NCBI RefSeq assembly: GCF_021530565.1
Contig: NZ_JAKGBI010000002.1
Span: 62,001 to 126,000 of the forward strand
Length of the DNA: 64,000 nt
Source: Pseudoalteromonas sp. SMS1
Lineage (GTDB): Bacteria > Pseudomonadota > Gammaproteobacteria > Enterobacterales > Alteromonadaceae
Reading direction: 5' to 3'
The notes under the pieces were generated by a model, which was given only the letters and a program-made list of their open reading frames with translations, made no database searches and was not told the DNA's origin. A program made the position numbers and the translations under genes. Positions 55,898 to 64,000 of this stretch are shown one piece after another (position 1 is the stretch's first letter; every line of letters begins with the position of its first letter).

Positions 55898-56695
55898 ATG
55901 ATACACATTGACGTACAACAGCAAGTTGCCCACGTGACCCTTTCGCGTCCAGACAAGCAAAATGCATTAACGCTCTCTATGTTTCAATCACTGGATACCA
56001 TTATTAAAGAAATCCGGAAAAACCGCCAGATTCGTGCCGTTATCATAAGGGGGGAAGGCGAGCATTTCTGCGCAGGGCTTGATGTGCAAAGTGTCATACA
56101 GCACCCGCTTCAAATCGCAAAGCTGTTATTTAAATTCCTGCCTGGTAATCAAAACCTAGTACAGCGCGTTGTACTCGGATGGAGAACACTGCCAGTCCCA
56201 GTGTATGCAGACATAAAAGGGAATTGTCTCGGTGGTGGATTACATATTGCGTTGGGTGCCGATTTTAGAATTGCACATAGCGATGCACAATTTGCCATCA
56301 TGGAGTCTCGTTGGGGCCTTTGTCCAGATATGGGCACAAGCATTGTTTTACCCGGATACTTAAAGCAAGACCAAGCTCTAAAACTCGCATTTGAAGCCAA
56401 ACGCATTGATGCTCGAACAGCAATGCAAGCTGGTTTACTTACCGCCATTGATGACGACCCCAATGCATTTATAGCCAAACATATAGACGCTTTGAGTCAA
56501 CACTCTCCAGATGCACTCGCCGCAATCAAAGTGCTGTATAATCAAGCATTCCAAGCGCCTTCAAGAACATTACTTTGGCGCGAAACTTGGTACCAATTGA
56601 GGTTACTCGCTTCAAAAAATACTCGTATTGCAATGAAAAACGGTGTAAAAAACAGTGAATTTTGCGTATATAATGACCGTGCAAAATGGAAATAG
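55898..56695 (+). CDS. Crotonase-family protein (enoyl-CoA hydratase/isomerase type)
   Basis: A 265-residue CoA-binding enzyme. The crotonase fold has oxyanion segments EHFCAGLD (about 55-62) and CLGGGLHIALGADF (about 110-123). The usual first hydratase glutamate after GGG is absent. Instead E136 and D144 in MESRWGLCPDMG have the eight-residue spacing of the catalytic Glu/Asp pair of dienoyl-CoA isomerases. Reaction and substrate are not settled. I chose ATG 55898 with TAGGA upstream, over a TTG two codons earlier. The LrgA-type gene follows after 45 bases. Confidence 0.87.
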   Translation: MIHIDVQQQVAHVTLSRPDKQNALTLSMFQSLDTIIKEIRKNRQIRAVIIRGEGEHFCAGLDVQSVIQHPLQIAKLLFKFLPGNQNLVQRVVLGWRTLPVPVYADIKGNCLGGGLHIALGADFRIAHSDAQFAIMESRWGLCPDMGTSIVLPGYLKQDQALKLAFEAKRIDARTAMQAGLLTAIDDDPNAFIAKHIDALSQHSPDALAAIKVLYNQAFQAPSRTLLWRETWYQLRLLASKNTRIAMKNGVKNSEFCVYNDRAKWK

Positions 56696-56740
56696 CATGG
56701 CACAATATTCTGCACAACTTACTCTATCCACGCGTGTTCA

Positions 56741-57094
56741 ATGTATATTATAAAGTTTTCACTTGGGATTTTAATTGTTTTTGTCTGCCTTTGGTCCGCG
56801 AAGATGATAGTCGCATTTTATGCGCTCTCAATGCCAGCCCCCTTACTCGGTATGCTCATACTTTTTGGATTATTGCATTGGCGACTTCTGCGACCTGAGT
56901 GGTTAGACTCTGCCGCGCAAAATCTCATAAAATATCTCGCATTTTTCTTTATTCCTGTTGGGGTTGGCGTTCTTAATCATCTAGACTTACTCCTTGAAAA
57001 TATCTTCTTAATTAGTATTTTACTATTTGCCCTTCCCGCTGTTGTACTTGTCGTCGTCGGTAAGTTTTCAAGTAGAGGCCGCTACCGTGATTAG
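56741..57094 (+). CDS. LrgA/CidA-family membrane protein
   Basis: A 117-residue holin-like protein with four membrane helices (about 4-23, 28-47, 62-80, 84-108). PAPLLGMLILFGLL and FFFIPVGVGVLNHLDLL are the family signatures. In Gram-positive bacteria LrgA/CidA proteins act in murein hydrolase export or pyruvate and other small-molecule transport; the role in proteobacteria is unsettled. No good ribosome-binding site is seen. It overlaps the LrgB gene by eight bases. Confidence 0.88.
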   Translation: MYIIKFSLGILIVFVCLWSAKMIVAFYALSMPAPLLGMLILFGLLHWRLLRPEWLDSAAQNLIKYLAFFFIPVGVGVLNHLDLLLENIFLISILLFALPAVVLVVVGKFSSRGRYRD

Positions 57095-57776
57095 TGTATT
57101 TGCCTGCCTCCTTACGGTTGGCCTGTTTACGTTTACTCGCGCAGTACATAAATGCTATTCAACCCCCTTGTTAAACCCTGTACTGTTGTGCATTGTATCG
57201 ATAGCTATACTCCTTGTTGCCAGCAATGTCAGTTACACTGACTATTATTTAGCAAGTATGCCCATCAACGTGCTGCTTGAACCCGCGATAGTTGCACTTG
57301 CTTACCCACTCTACTCGCAATTTACTGCTATTCGCCCAGTGTTAATATTACTGATAGTGAGTGCTTTTCTCGGCATATCGGTAGCAACGTTGATGGCATA
57401 CATGCTCTGCTTACTTTTTAACGCCGAGCCAACTTTGGTCGCATCGTTAATGGCCTTGTCAGTGACAACTCCTATCACACTGCTGATCACAGATGCACTT
57501 GGAGGGCTACCCAGCATCGCTGCTGTCATGGTCATACTCATCGGCATTGTTGGGAGTGTGTTTGGACTGAGCTTGTTGCAGCTATGTAACATATCGCAAC
57601 CACAAGCTAAAGGCATTGCTTTAGGGGTGGGCTGTCACGCAATTGGCACCGCAGCGGCAATGGAGTACGATCCACAAGCTGGTGCCTTTGCATCTGCAGC
57701 AATGATTATTAGCGCCATTATTAGCGCTTTCTGGGTTCCTATATTCTTTACTATACTCAATAGTTTAAGTGGATAA
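57087..57776 (+). CDS. LrgB/CidB-family membrane protein
   Basis: A 229-residue membrane protein with about six or seven helices. LLNPVLLCIVSIAILL (about 36-51), MPINVLLEPAIVALAYPLY (in part) and KGIALGVGCHAIGTAAAME are the family hallmarks. I chose GTG 57087, preceded by GAGG eight bases upstream and overlapping the LrgA gene; the frame is open 20 codons further. It is the obligate partner of LrgA-type proteins. Confidence 0.9.
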   Translation: MISVFACLLTVGLFTFTRAVHKCYSTPLLNPVLLCIVSIAILLVASNVSYTDYYLASMPINVLLEPAIVALAYPLYSQFTAIRPVLILLIVSAFLGISVATLMAYMLCLLFNAEPTLVASLMALSVTTPITLLITDALGGLPSIAAVMVILIGIVGSVFGLSLLQLCNISQPQAKGIALGVGCHAIGTAAAMEYDPQAGAFASAAMIISAIISAFWVPIFFTILNSLSG

Positions 57777-57807
57777 AAATGAAAACACGCTTTACAAGGA
57801 GCATAAC

Positions 57808-58647
57808 TTGATCGAACAAGAAATCGCCCAATTTGAAAAGTATTATGACTTAATTCGTAATTATTTACTCAATTACAGTATGCAGCTGCTGGGGGCTGTT
57901 GTCATCCTAGTGTTTGGCCTTTGGCTATCTAAAAAGTTGGCTGACACCACGCGCAAATTAATGCTCAATCACAATGTGGATGTGACACTAACCAACTTTG
58001 TCGCCAATGTCGTAAAAGTACTCATCGTCACGATGTTTATTATTATTGCACTAGGAAAAGTAGGTATCAGTGTTACCCCATTTGTCGCAGCGATTGGTGC
58101 CGCTTCTCTAGGTGCTGGTTTAGCAGTACAAGGGATGCTCTCTAATTATGGTGCTGGTCTTGCCTTGATTGCTACTCGGCCATTTGTGGTCGGAGACACC
58201 ATTAGCGTCAAAAATGTCAGTGGCCAAGTGAAATCTATTGAGCTTGGTTACACCATCTTAGTCAATGAACAAAAAGTAGAAATCACGGTGCCCAACAAAC
58301 ACATCATTGGGGAAGTTTTACATAATTCTTTTAATTATTCTCATATTGAAGGTGAAATTGGCATCGCATATAACGCCCCAGCAGATAAGGCGATTGAAGT
58401 TATCGAGTCCATCTTACGAAACGAAGACTACGTCGCGAATGACCCTGCACCGCAGGTTGGTATTGAATCTTTTTCTGATAGCGCAATTGTGATTAGCTAT
58501 CGCTACTGGACCCCGACCACTGAATTGATCGAAAATAAATTAAACATCAACCTCGCCGTCTACTCAGGGATCAAAAACGCACACATAGAAATTCCTTTCC
58601 CACAACGTGTGGTCACAATCAAGTCGGATCAACCCACGCCTAAATAA
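57808..58647 (+). CDS. Small-conductance mechanosensitive channel (MscS family)
   Basis: A 279-residue channel of the minimal MscS type with three membrane helices (about 25-45, 60-80, 88-115). The pore helix is VTPFVAAIGAASLGAGLAVQ, and the beta-domain motif RPFVVGDTISV follows. I chose TTG 57808 because a perfect AAGGAG lies six bases upstream and the resulting start does not overlap the preceding gene; a GTG at 57769 adds 13 residues and has no such site. It opens under hypoosmotic stress. It is the last gene of the LrgAB-type run. Confidence 0.92.
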   Translation: MIEQEIAQFEKYYDLIRNYLLNYSMQLLGAVVILVFGLWLSKKLADTTRKLMLNHNVDVTLTNFVANVVKVLIVTMFIIIALGKVGISVTPFVAAIGAASLGAGLAVQGMLSNYGAGLALIATRPFVVGDTISVKNVSGQVKSIELGYTILVNEQKVEITVPNKHIIGEVLHNSFNYSHIEGEIGIAYNAPADKAIEVIESILRNEDYVANDPAPQVGIESFSDSAIVISYRYWTPTTELIENKLNINLAVYSGIKNAHIEIPFPQRVVTIKSDQPTPK

Positions 58648-58780
58648 CAATTTTTTAAAACGGCCTTGCACACGCAAGGCTGTACCCTATTAAATTAAAA
58701 AGCCATTGATTAACCCCGCACATAGTTCTATGCTGGATACGTTTTGTTCACAAAACATACAACATGTAAGGAGAAAAACA

Positions 58781-61327
58781 ATGGAAAAAAGCAAACTAAG
58801 TTATTTGCTTGGAAGCAGTGCCCTGCTCATATCGAGCATGCATTCATTCGCTGCAGATTGTACAAACTTGGCCACATGGCAACAGTCCCAAGTTTATCGT
58901 GCAGGTGATCAAATCCAACACCAGAATAGTGCTTTTGAGGCACGTTGGTACAGCCAAAATGAAAACCCTCAACAACACTCGGGTAACTATAAAGTTTGGA
59001 AAAGCCTTGGGGCATGTAGTGGAAATCAAAGCCCTGCGGTGACATTATTAACGCCCGCAGAGGGCAGTGTTTTTAACCCCAATGACAGCGTTGTCTTATC
59101 TGCAAATGCAACGGATTCAGATGGCGCAATAGCCCAAGTTGAATTCTTTGTTGATGATGTGTCGGTGGGGCTCGACAATCAAGCCCCCTATCAAGCAAAC
59201 TGGGTTGCGCAATCAGGGCCACATATCATTGCAGCAATAGCCACTGACAACCAAGGCGCGCTGAGCACACAAAGTCAAGTCACTGTCAGTGTGCAAGACA
59301 GCACAAACAATACGCCACCCGCGATAGATCTGCTCTCACCAACCAATAACAGTCAGTTTACGCTTGGCGACACGGTGAATATTCAAGCTGTCACCACTGA
59401 CGCCAATGGCACAGTGACGAATGCAACCGTATTTATAAATGATACACAAGTAGCCTCATTTACAGATGGCACTATTGATTACAATTGGGTCAGTGATATT
59501 TCAGGTCAAGTGCAGGTTAAGGTTACAGCCACTGACAATCAGGCAGCCAGCAGTAATGTGGTTTCAAACATTCAGGTTGCAACACCTAGTCAAGGAGGCT
59601 GCTCAGGCCTAAAAACATACCAAGCAGGTAATGGTTATCAAAATGGCGAGTTGGTTAGTCATAATAATCGTAAGTACCAGTGTGACGTAAGTGGCTGGTG
59701 CAGCTCAAACGCACAGTGGGCCTATGAACCAGGCGTTGGACAACATTGGCAAGATGCTTGGACTGATCTGGGTATTTGTGCGATTGCACCTGTCGTTACT
59801 TTCAATACACCCGGTGCAAATAGCACAGTCTTGCTAGGCCAAAGTGCTGCGGTTTCTGTCAGTGCGAGTGATGCGGATGGCACAGTCACGCAATTGGATA
59901 TTTTTGCCGATCAAACACTACTGGCAAGCTTTAACAACGGTAACGGAAGTACCAACTGGCAGCCCACGTCGCTTGGGGCTGTCACGCTTTCTGCAACTGC
60001 GACCGACAATGAAGGGAATGCCGCCTCTGAGCAAATTTTTGTCAACGTTACGGATAAGCCCGTCGTCGTTGACTTACTGCAACCAACATCTGGCACTCAG
60101 TACACCATTGGCAGCACCATCAACATCGCAGCTGACGCGCAAGCGCTTACAGGAACAATCGCGAACGTCAGCTTCTACGCAAATGGTACCCTGCTTGGAA
60201 GTGACTCGTCCGCGCCATATACCTGGTCATATACTGCCGCCGCGCTAGGATCACACATCTTAACAGCAGTTGCCAAAGATAGCGCTGGCAATCAAGCAAC
60301 GAGTACAGGTTCAACAGTAAATGTCATCGACAAACCAATTGGCAAAACACATAAACTCATCGGTTACTGGCATAACTTTGTTAACCCAGCTGGCTGTCCT
60401 ATCCCACTCGCTGAAATCTCACCAGCTTGGGATATCATCGACATTGCATTTGCTGAAAACGACAGAAACTCAGATGGCACGGTGCACTTCAAACCGTTTG
60501 AAAAAGACATCCGCTCCAATTGCCCTCCTATTGACCCCGTACAATTCAAAGCTGACATGCAAGCGCTGCAAGCACAGGGTAAAGTGTTCGTTCTTAGCTT
60601 GGGTGGGGCTGAGGGGACCATCACACTGAACACGGATGCCGATGAAGCAAACTTTGTTGCAAGCTTAACCAACATTATCCAAGAGTGGGGATTCGACGGG
60701 TTAGACATTGATTTAGAAAGTGGCTCCAACTTGCTACATGGCTCGCAAATCCAAGCGCGTTTACCAAGAGCAATTAAACAAATCGAACAAAATATGGGTG
60801 GAAACATGGTCCTCACTATGGCGCCTGAGCACCCATATGTTCACGGTGGCATGATAGCGTATTCAGGTATATGGGGTGCCTATATTCCGGTTATCGATGC
60901 ACTACGTGATACGCTGGACTTGCTTCATGTGCAACTATACAACAATGGCGGTTTACCTAACCCATACGAGCCAGGCAGCGCACCAGAAGGTTCTATCAAT
61001 ATGATGGTTGCGCATGCAAAAATGCTGGTTGAAGGTTTCGACCTAGCCAATGGCACGCGCTTTGCGCCACTCAGAGATGACCAAGTCGCTATCGGTTTAC
61101 CGTCAGGGCCTAAATCAGCCAACTCTGGACAAGCGCCAACGGCAAATATCATCGCAGCTTTGGATTGCCTCACCAAAGGAATAAGCTGTGGCACTATCAA
61201 ACCCGCTTTCAATTACCCTAAATTTGGGGGCGTCATGACATGGTCAATTAATTGGGATAAATATGATGGCTACAACTTCTCGAAACCAATCGGCGACAAA
61301 CTTACGCAAATGAATCAAGGTAACTGA
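58781..61327 (+). CDS. Modular chitinase (GH18) with two chitin-binding domains and Ig-like repeats
   Basis: An 848-residue secreted enzyme. Order: signal peptide (1-24), CBM5/12-like domain (about 26-79, with the WYSQNENPQQHSG part), two Ig-like domains (about 84-172, 179-266), a second CBM5/12-like domain (about 273-333), two more Ig-like domains (about 337-424, 428-516), and a GH18 catalytic barrel (about 522-848). The catalytic DxxDxDxE is D639-GLDIDLE-E646 with E646 as acid. Four Ig-like modules carry TDSDG/TDNQG signatures. I chose ATG 58781 after AAGGAGA. It should hydrolyse chitin outside the cell. It ends at a terminator. Confidence 0.93.
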   Translation: MEKSKLSYLLGSSALLISSMHSFAADCTNLATWQQSQVYRAGDQIQHQNSAFEARWYSQNENPQQHSGNYKVWKSLGACSGNQSPAVTLLTPAEGSVFNPNDSVVLSANATDSDGAIAQVEFFVDDVSVGLDNQAPYQANWVAQSGPHIIAAIATDNQGALSTQSQVTVSVQDSTNNTPPAIDLLSPTNNSQFTLGDTVNIQAVTTDANGTVTNATVFINDTQVASFTDGTIDYNWVSDISGQVQVKVTATDNQAASSNVVSNIQVATPSQGGCSGLKTYQAGNGYQNGELVSHNNRKYQCDVSGWCSSNAQWAYEPGVGQHWQDAWTDLGICAIAPVVTFNTPGANSTVLLGQSAAVSVSASDADGTVTQLDIFADQTLLASFNNGNGSTNWQPTSLGAVTLSATATDNEGNAASEQIFVNVTDKPVVVDLLQPTSGTQYTIGSTINIAADAQALTGTIANVSFYANGTLLGSDSSAPYTWSYTAAALGSHILTAVAKDSAGNQATSTGSTVNVIDKPIGKTHKLIGYWHNFVNPAGCPIPLAEISPAWDIIDIAFAENDRNSDGTVHFKPFEKDIRSNCPPIDPVQFKADMQALQAQGKVFVLSLGGAEGTITLNTDADEANFVASLTNIIQEWGFDGLDIDLESGSNLLHGSQIQARLPRAIKQIEQNMGGNMVLTMAPEHPYVHGGMIAYSGIWGAYIPVIDALRDTLDLLHVQLYNNGGLPNPYEPGSAPEGSINMMVAHAKMLVEGFDLANGTRFAPLRDDQVAIGLPSGPKSANSGQAPTANIIAALDCLTKGISCGTIKPAFNYPKFGGVMTWSINWDKYDGYNFSKPIGDKLTQMNQGN

Positions 61328-61385
61328 TGAGATGCCACATGATAAATACAAAATAAGCTGTTAACCTTTTTTGTTAATGGCGAAT

Positions 61386-61412
61386 AAGGAGTCAAGTTTC
61401 TTGGCTCCTTTT
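61386..61412 (+). terminator. Intrinsic terminator of the chitinase gene
   Basis: An AAGGAG-T-CAAG stem pairs with CTTG-G-CTCCTT (one G-T pair), followed by TTTT, about 60 bases past the stop codon. Confidence 0.75.
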
Positions 61413-62059
61413 ATATTTATCGTCTTATTTACAAGGAAATTGGTACTCTATTAGAGATTAGAGAAAGTAAAGCAGTAAAAAAAACAATTGTAAATTAGAT
61501 ACTTTTAAGTCTGATAGGGGTTTCATCAAACTGGCTCTCCATGATAACAGTCATAAAATAAATGCAGTTGAAAAAGAAATCTAAAACCAGACATCCGATT
61601 CATCATACTCATCAAAGAAGCAATGGCTTACGACCAATGGGCTCATTAACCTCATTGTCTGCTTATACCCTTAAATGACTTGCTTCAGATTGTGATTAAA
61701 GTTGTTTTGATTAAGCTTTTCATATAACACAGTTTCCACATCAAAAAACAAGTATGCTTTATTACCGTTGTATGGGTACTGCTTTTCTTTCGTTCAGCCT
61801 TGATTAGGGAGGAATAGATAGGCTTTACCATTAAAAGAAATTATCGATTGGATGCCACCTTGATTCAAGTTCTCTGATGAAACGCCGAAGGTGAACAACG
61901 CAGCTAACTATGGATCCGCTACTTTCAGGTTACACACTGAGTCAGATACCGGTTTAACAAAATAGCCTTACAAACTGTTCATACATATTTAGTTTGTAAG
62001 GCTTTATTTCCTGTCAAATATCGACAGGCATAGTTATTGGCAGATCATCAGGTGCCACT
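61413..62059. other. Long gene-poor region with a degenerate reading frame
   Basis: About 650 bases between the chitinase and aroC hold no intact gene. From 61413 to about 61660 I see nothing. From 61671 to about 61970 a minus-strand frame with in-frame stops looks like a gene remnant (see separate entry). There is also a weak hairpin AAGGCTATTTTGTT-type A/T region near 61960-62010, not convincing. Confidence 0.5.
61671..61970 (-). pseudogene. Degenerate coding remnant, possibly from a beta-propeller repeat protein
   Basis: Reading the minus strand in one frame gives protein-like text broken by stops TAG at 61908-61910 and TGA at 61794-61796, then ending at TAA 61671-61673. Two segments 30-40 residues apart repeat: IISFNGKAYLFLPNQG and YPYNGNKAYLFFDVETVLYEK. 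Their codons differ, so the similarity is at protein level. NGKAYLF-type repeats occur in hemopexin-like propeller blades; that family link is a guess. No start codon or ribosome-binding site is evident. The reading frame could also be chance. Confidence 0.35.
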
Positions 62060-63163
62060 TTACTGTTTAACTTGCCCAGGTATTGGCCCATGAGGCACAT
62101 CTACATGCGGATTTTGTCCTCGCTGACGTAGTAGATGATCCATTAGTGTAATCGCCATCATCGCCTCAGCAATTGGGATCGCTCGGATCCCTACACACGG
62201 ATCATGGCGTCCTTTAGTGACCATCTCAACGGCTTCATTGGACGTATTGATACTTTGACCGGGCACCGTAATACTGGATGTTGGTTTGAGCGCAATTGAC
62301 GCGATAATATCTTGCCCTGTGGAAATGCCCGCTAACACACCACCCGCATGATTGCTCACAAAGCCTTCAGGTGTTAGTTCATCTCGATGCTCAGAGCCTT
62401 TTTGCTCGACCACATCAAATCCGTCACCAATTTCAACACCTTTAACAGCATTGATACTCATTAAAGAGTGTGCAATTTCAGCATCAAGTCTATCAAAAAC
62501 AGGCTCACCTAATCCCACAGGCACATTTTTGGCGACAACTTTCACTTTAGCGCCGACCGAATCCCCCTGCTTTTTAAGGTCACGCATGTACTCATCTAGC
62601 GCTTCCAGCTTACTGGGATCTGGGAAGAAAAATGCATTATTCTCAACCTCTGACCAATCAAAAGTTGCGGCTTTGATCGGGCCCAATTGAGACAGGCACG
62701 CATGAACTTCAATACCATGAACTTGCCTTAAATATTTTTTAGCAATACCGCCTGCTGCGACGCGAATTGCTGTTTCGCGAGCAGAAGAGCGGCCTCCACC
62801 ACGATAATCTCTATGACCATACTTATGCCAGTATGTGTAGTCACCGTGACCTGGACGAAACACATCCATGATCTTACTATAATCTTTGGAGCGTTGATCT
62901 GTATTTTCGATTAATAAACCGATACTTGTACCCGTTGTTTTACCCTCAAAGACACCTGACAAGATCTTAATTTCATCCCCTTCTCGGCGTTGCGTGGTAT
63001 ATCGACTCTGACCTGGCTTACGCCTATCAAGATCAACTTGTAAATCGGCCTCTTCAATCTCGAGTCCCGCTGGCACGCCATCCACAACACCACCTAGCGC
63101 TGTACCATGGCTTTCACCAAACGTCGTGACTCGAAATATTTGGCCTATACTATTGCCTGCCAT
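62060..63163 (-). CDS. aroC: Chorismate synthase
   Basis: A 367-residue enzyme that makes chorismate from EPSP with reduced FMN as cofactor. Signatures are [18 protein letters not shown] (about 3-20), [43 protein letters not shown] (in part), and [17 protein letters not shown]. It lies 155 bases after prmB, as in many gammaproteobacteria (prmB-aroC). Inverted repeats in the gap may mark regulation. Confidence 0.98.
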   Translation of the reverse strand: MAGNSIGQIFRVTTFGESHGTALGGVVDGVPAGLEIEEADLQVDLDRRKPGQSRYTTQRREGDEIKILSGVFEGKTTGTSIGLLIENTDQRSKDYSKIMDVFRPGHGDYTYWHKYGHRDYRGGGRSSARETAIRVAAGGIAKKYLRQVHGIEVHACLSQLGPIKAATFDWSEVENNAFFFPDPSKLEALDEYMRDLKKQGDSVGAKVKVVAKNVPVGLGEPVFDRLDAEIAHSLMSINAVKGVEIGDGFDVVEQKGSEHRDELTPEGFVSNHAGGVLAGISTGQDIIASIALKPTSSITVPGQSINTSNEAVEMVTKGRHDPCVGIRAIPIAEAMMAITLMDHLLRQRGQNPHVDVPHGPIPGQVKQ

Positions 63164-63190
63164 TAACTTTCCTCATTCCTCGTTACGGTT

Positions 63191-63207
63191 TTGACTCTCT
63201 GAGTCAA
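63191..63207 (-). repeat. Hairpin TTGACTC-TCT-GAGTCAA upstream of aroC
   Basis: A perfect 7-3-7 inverted repeat 28-44 bases ahead of aroC. No T run follows on the minus strand (the stem is followed by AACCG), so a terminator is unlikely; operator or RNA structure. Confidence 0.4.
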
Positions 63208-63235
63208 CTTGAGCTGTTGCAGCCCAACTTAGCAA

Positions 63236-63259
63236 AGGCAAGTATCATGATACCTGCCT
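63236..63259. repeat. 24-base inverted repeat in the prmB-aroC gap
   Basis: AGGCA-a-GTATCATGATAC-c-TGCCT is palindromic except for one position, with a perfect 12-base core. It sits 60 bases after prmB and 75 before aroC. A binding site is as likely as an RNA hairpin. Confidence 0.4.
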
Positions 63260-63318
63260 ACTCTTGCCGTACCAAGCCAACCACAGTGATAATTCACGCA
63301 GGCAAAGTACAACAAGTA

Positions 63319-64000
63319 TTAATCGTTAAAATAAGCAACCAACTCTTGTTTGCTTATCATAAACACGCCGAGCCCACCTTGTTCAAACTCTAGCCAAGTA
63401 AATGGTGCGCCTGGGTACAATGCATCCATATGTACCATAGAATTACCCACCTCGACAAATAGAATCCCATTGTCTGTTAAGTGTTCAGCGGCATCCCTCA
63501 ATAAAATACGTGTTACGTCAAGGCCATCATCCCCAGAAGCAAGACCTAACTCAGGTTCATGGTGAAATTCATCAGGAAGATCTGCCATATCTTCTGCATC
63601 AACATAGGGGGGATTGGCCACAATCAAGTCGTACTTTTGACCCGGCACACCACTAAAGACGTCTGACTGTATCGCAAATACACGGTCATCCATCATATGG
63701 TCGTGAATATTCATTTCAGCAACAGCCAAAGCATCAAAAGAAATATCAACAGCATCAACTTGTGCATTTTCAAAATGCTTTGCCAATGCGATTGCGATAC
63801 AGGCAGACCCTGTGCACATATCTAAAATACGTGTTACTTCACTTGGTGTTTGTATCCAAGGTGCAAACTGCTTGGTGATAAGTTCAGCAAATGGTGAACG
63901 CGGCACTAACACTCGCTCATCGACATAAAATGGCATACCCGCAAACCACGCTTGATTTGTCAAATAAGGCACTGGAATACGCTGCTCTATACGCAGCTTA
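63319..64000 (-). CDS. prmB: Ribosomal protein L3 glutamine methyltransferase (PrmB), 5' truncated
   Basis: About 227 residues are visible, and the frame runs off the end of the window at base 64000 without a start codon, so the N-terminal third is missing (family length about 310). The enzyme N5-methylates a glutamine in ribosomal protein L3, using SAM. The SAM fold is seen in [16 protein letters not shown] and the catalytic motif is [10 protein letters not shown]. The segment [26 protein letters not shown], in part, is typical of PrmB rather than PrmC. The prmB-aroC order supports it. Confidence 0.93.
   Translation of the reverse strand, partial: KLRIEQRIPVPYLTNQAWFAGMPFYVDERVLVPRSPFAELITKQFAPWIQTPSEVTRILDMCTGSACIAIALAKHFENAQVDAVDISFDALAVAEMNIHDHMMDDRVFAIQSDVFSGVPGQKYDLIVANPPYVDAEDMADLPDEFHHEPELGLASGDDGLDVTRILLRDAAEHLTDNGILFVEVGNSMVHMDALYPGAPFTWLEFEQGGLGVFMISKQELVAYFND

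Noticed and set aside
58663..58680. Hairpin GCCTTG/CAAGGC after the mscS gene as a terminator
   Set aside because: Only a 6-bp stem and no T run follows on the plus strand.
60364..60816. Minus-strand frame of 150 codons within the chitinase gene
   Set aside because: Antisense of the GH18 domain, no start signal, no recognisable family.

Overview
The window looks like a chromosomal segment of a marine gammaproteobacterium of the order Alteromonadales, most likely Pseudoalteromonas or a close relative. This is inferred from the moderately low GC content, gammaproteobacterial core gene blocks (yhbY/rlmE-ftsH-folP-glmM-tpiA-secG-tRNA-Leu, rpoE-rseABC-lepA-lepB-rnc-era-recO-pdxJ, ilvY/ilvC, gcvR-bcp/bamC, sdhE-ygfX) and a marine accessory set (two TonB-dependent receptors, a modular GH18 chitinase, a sodium-dependent symporter). 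No database search was possible. No prophage, insertion sequence, CRISPR array or defence island is visible.

Layout. 1-4 kb: the 5' part of a HelD-type helicase gene and a TonB-dependent receptor with a structured leader. 4.3-11 kb: tRNA-Leu(GAG), secG, tpiA, glmM, folP, ftsH, rlmE, with divergent yhbY. 11-21.7 kb: accessory genes, namely a beta-lactamase-fold hydrolase, a lipoprotein, an RstAB-like two-component pair, a sodium symporter, an ElaA-like acetyltransferase, a Spo0M-like protein, a Kef-like antiporter, a small unknown protein and a sterol-desaturase-like membrane enzyme. 21.7-27.2 kb: an operon of a DUF4856 lipoprotein, an imelysin lipoprotein and a FecA-like receptor, probably for iron, with a good promoter. 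27.4-30.7 kb: an atypical orphan response regulator, then ilvY/ilvC with a perfect palindrome between them. 30.8-41.4 kb: a chemoreceptor, TPR lipoprotein, M28 peptidase, GIY-YIG protein, bamE, an ankyrin membrane protein, a DUF2897 protein, a YjiH-type membrane protein, bamC, gcvR and bcp. 41.4-49.9 kb: two converging blocks of housekeeping and envelope-stress genes on the minus strand, preceded by a near-consensus sigma-E promoter at rpoE. 50-64 kb: nadB, ygfX/sdhE, ygfZ, an FKBP isomerase, a PH-like membrane protein, a DUF481 protein, yciU, a crotonase, an LrgAB-like pair, an MscS channel, the chitinase, a degenerate region, aroC and the start of prmB.

Themes. Envelope biogenesis and its surveillance are well represented: secG and lepB in export, bamC and bamE in outer-membrane assembly, the RpoE-RseABC circuit, ftsH, and glmM for peptidoglycan and LPS precursors. 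A second theme is nutrient capture: two TonB receptors, the imelysin/DUF4856 lipoproteins and the chitinase. The most interesting unexplained signals are regulatory or degenerate: terminator-like hairpins in 5' leaders (TonB receptor, small unknown gene, YjiH gene), a plus-strand terminator with no plus-strand gene near 27.4 kb, and a stop-riddled reading frame near 61.7-61.9 kb with a repeated NGKAYLF-like motif. I found no convincing wholly new multi-gene system.
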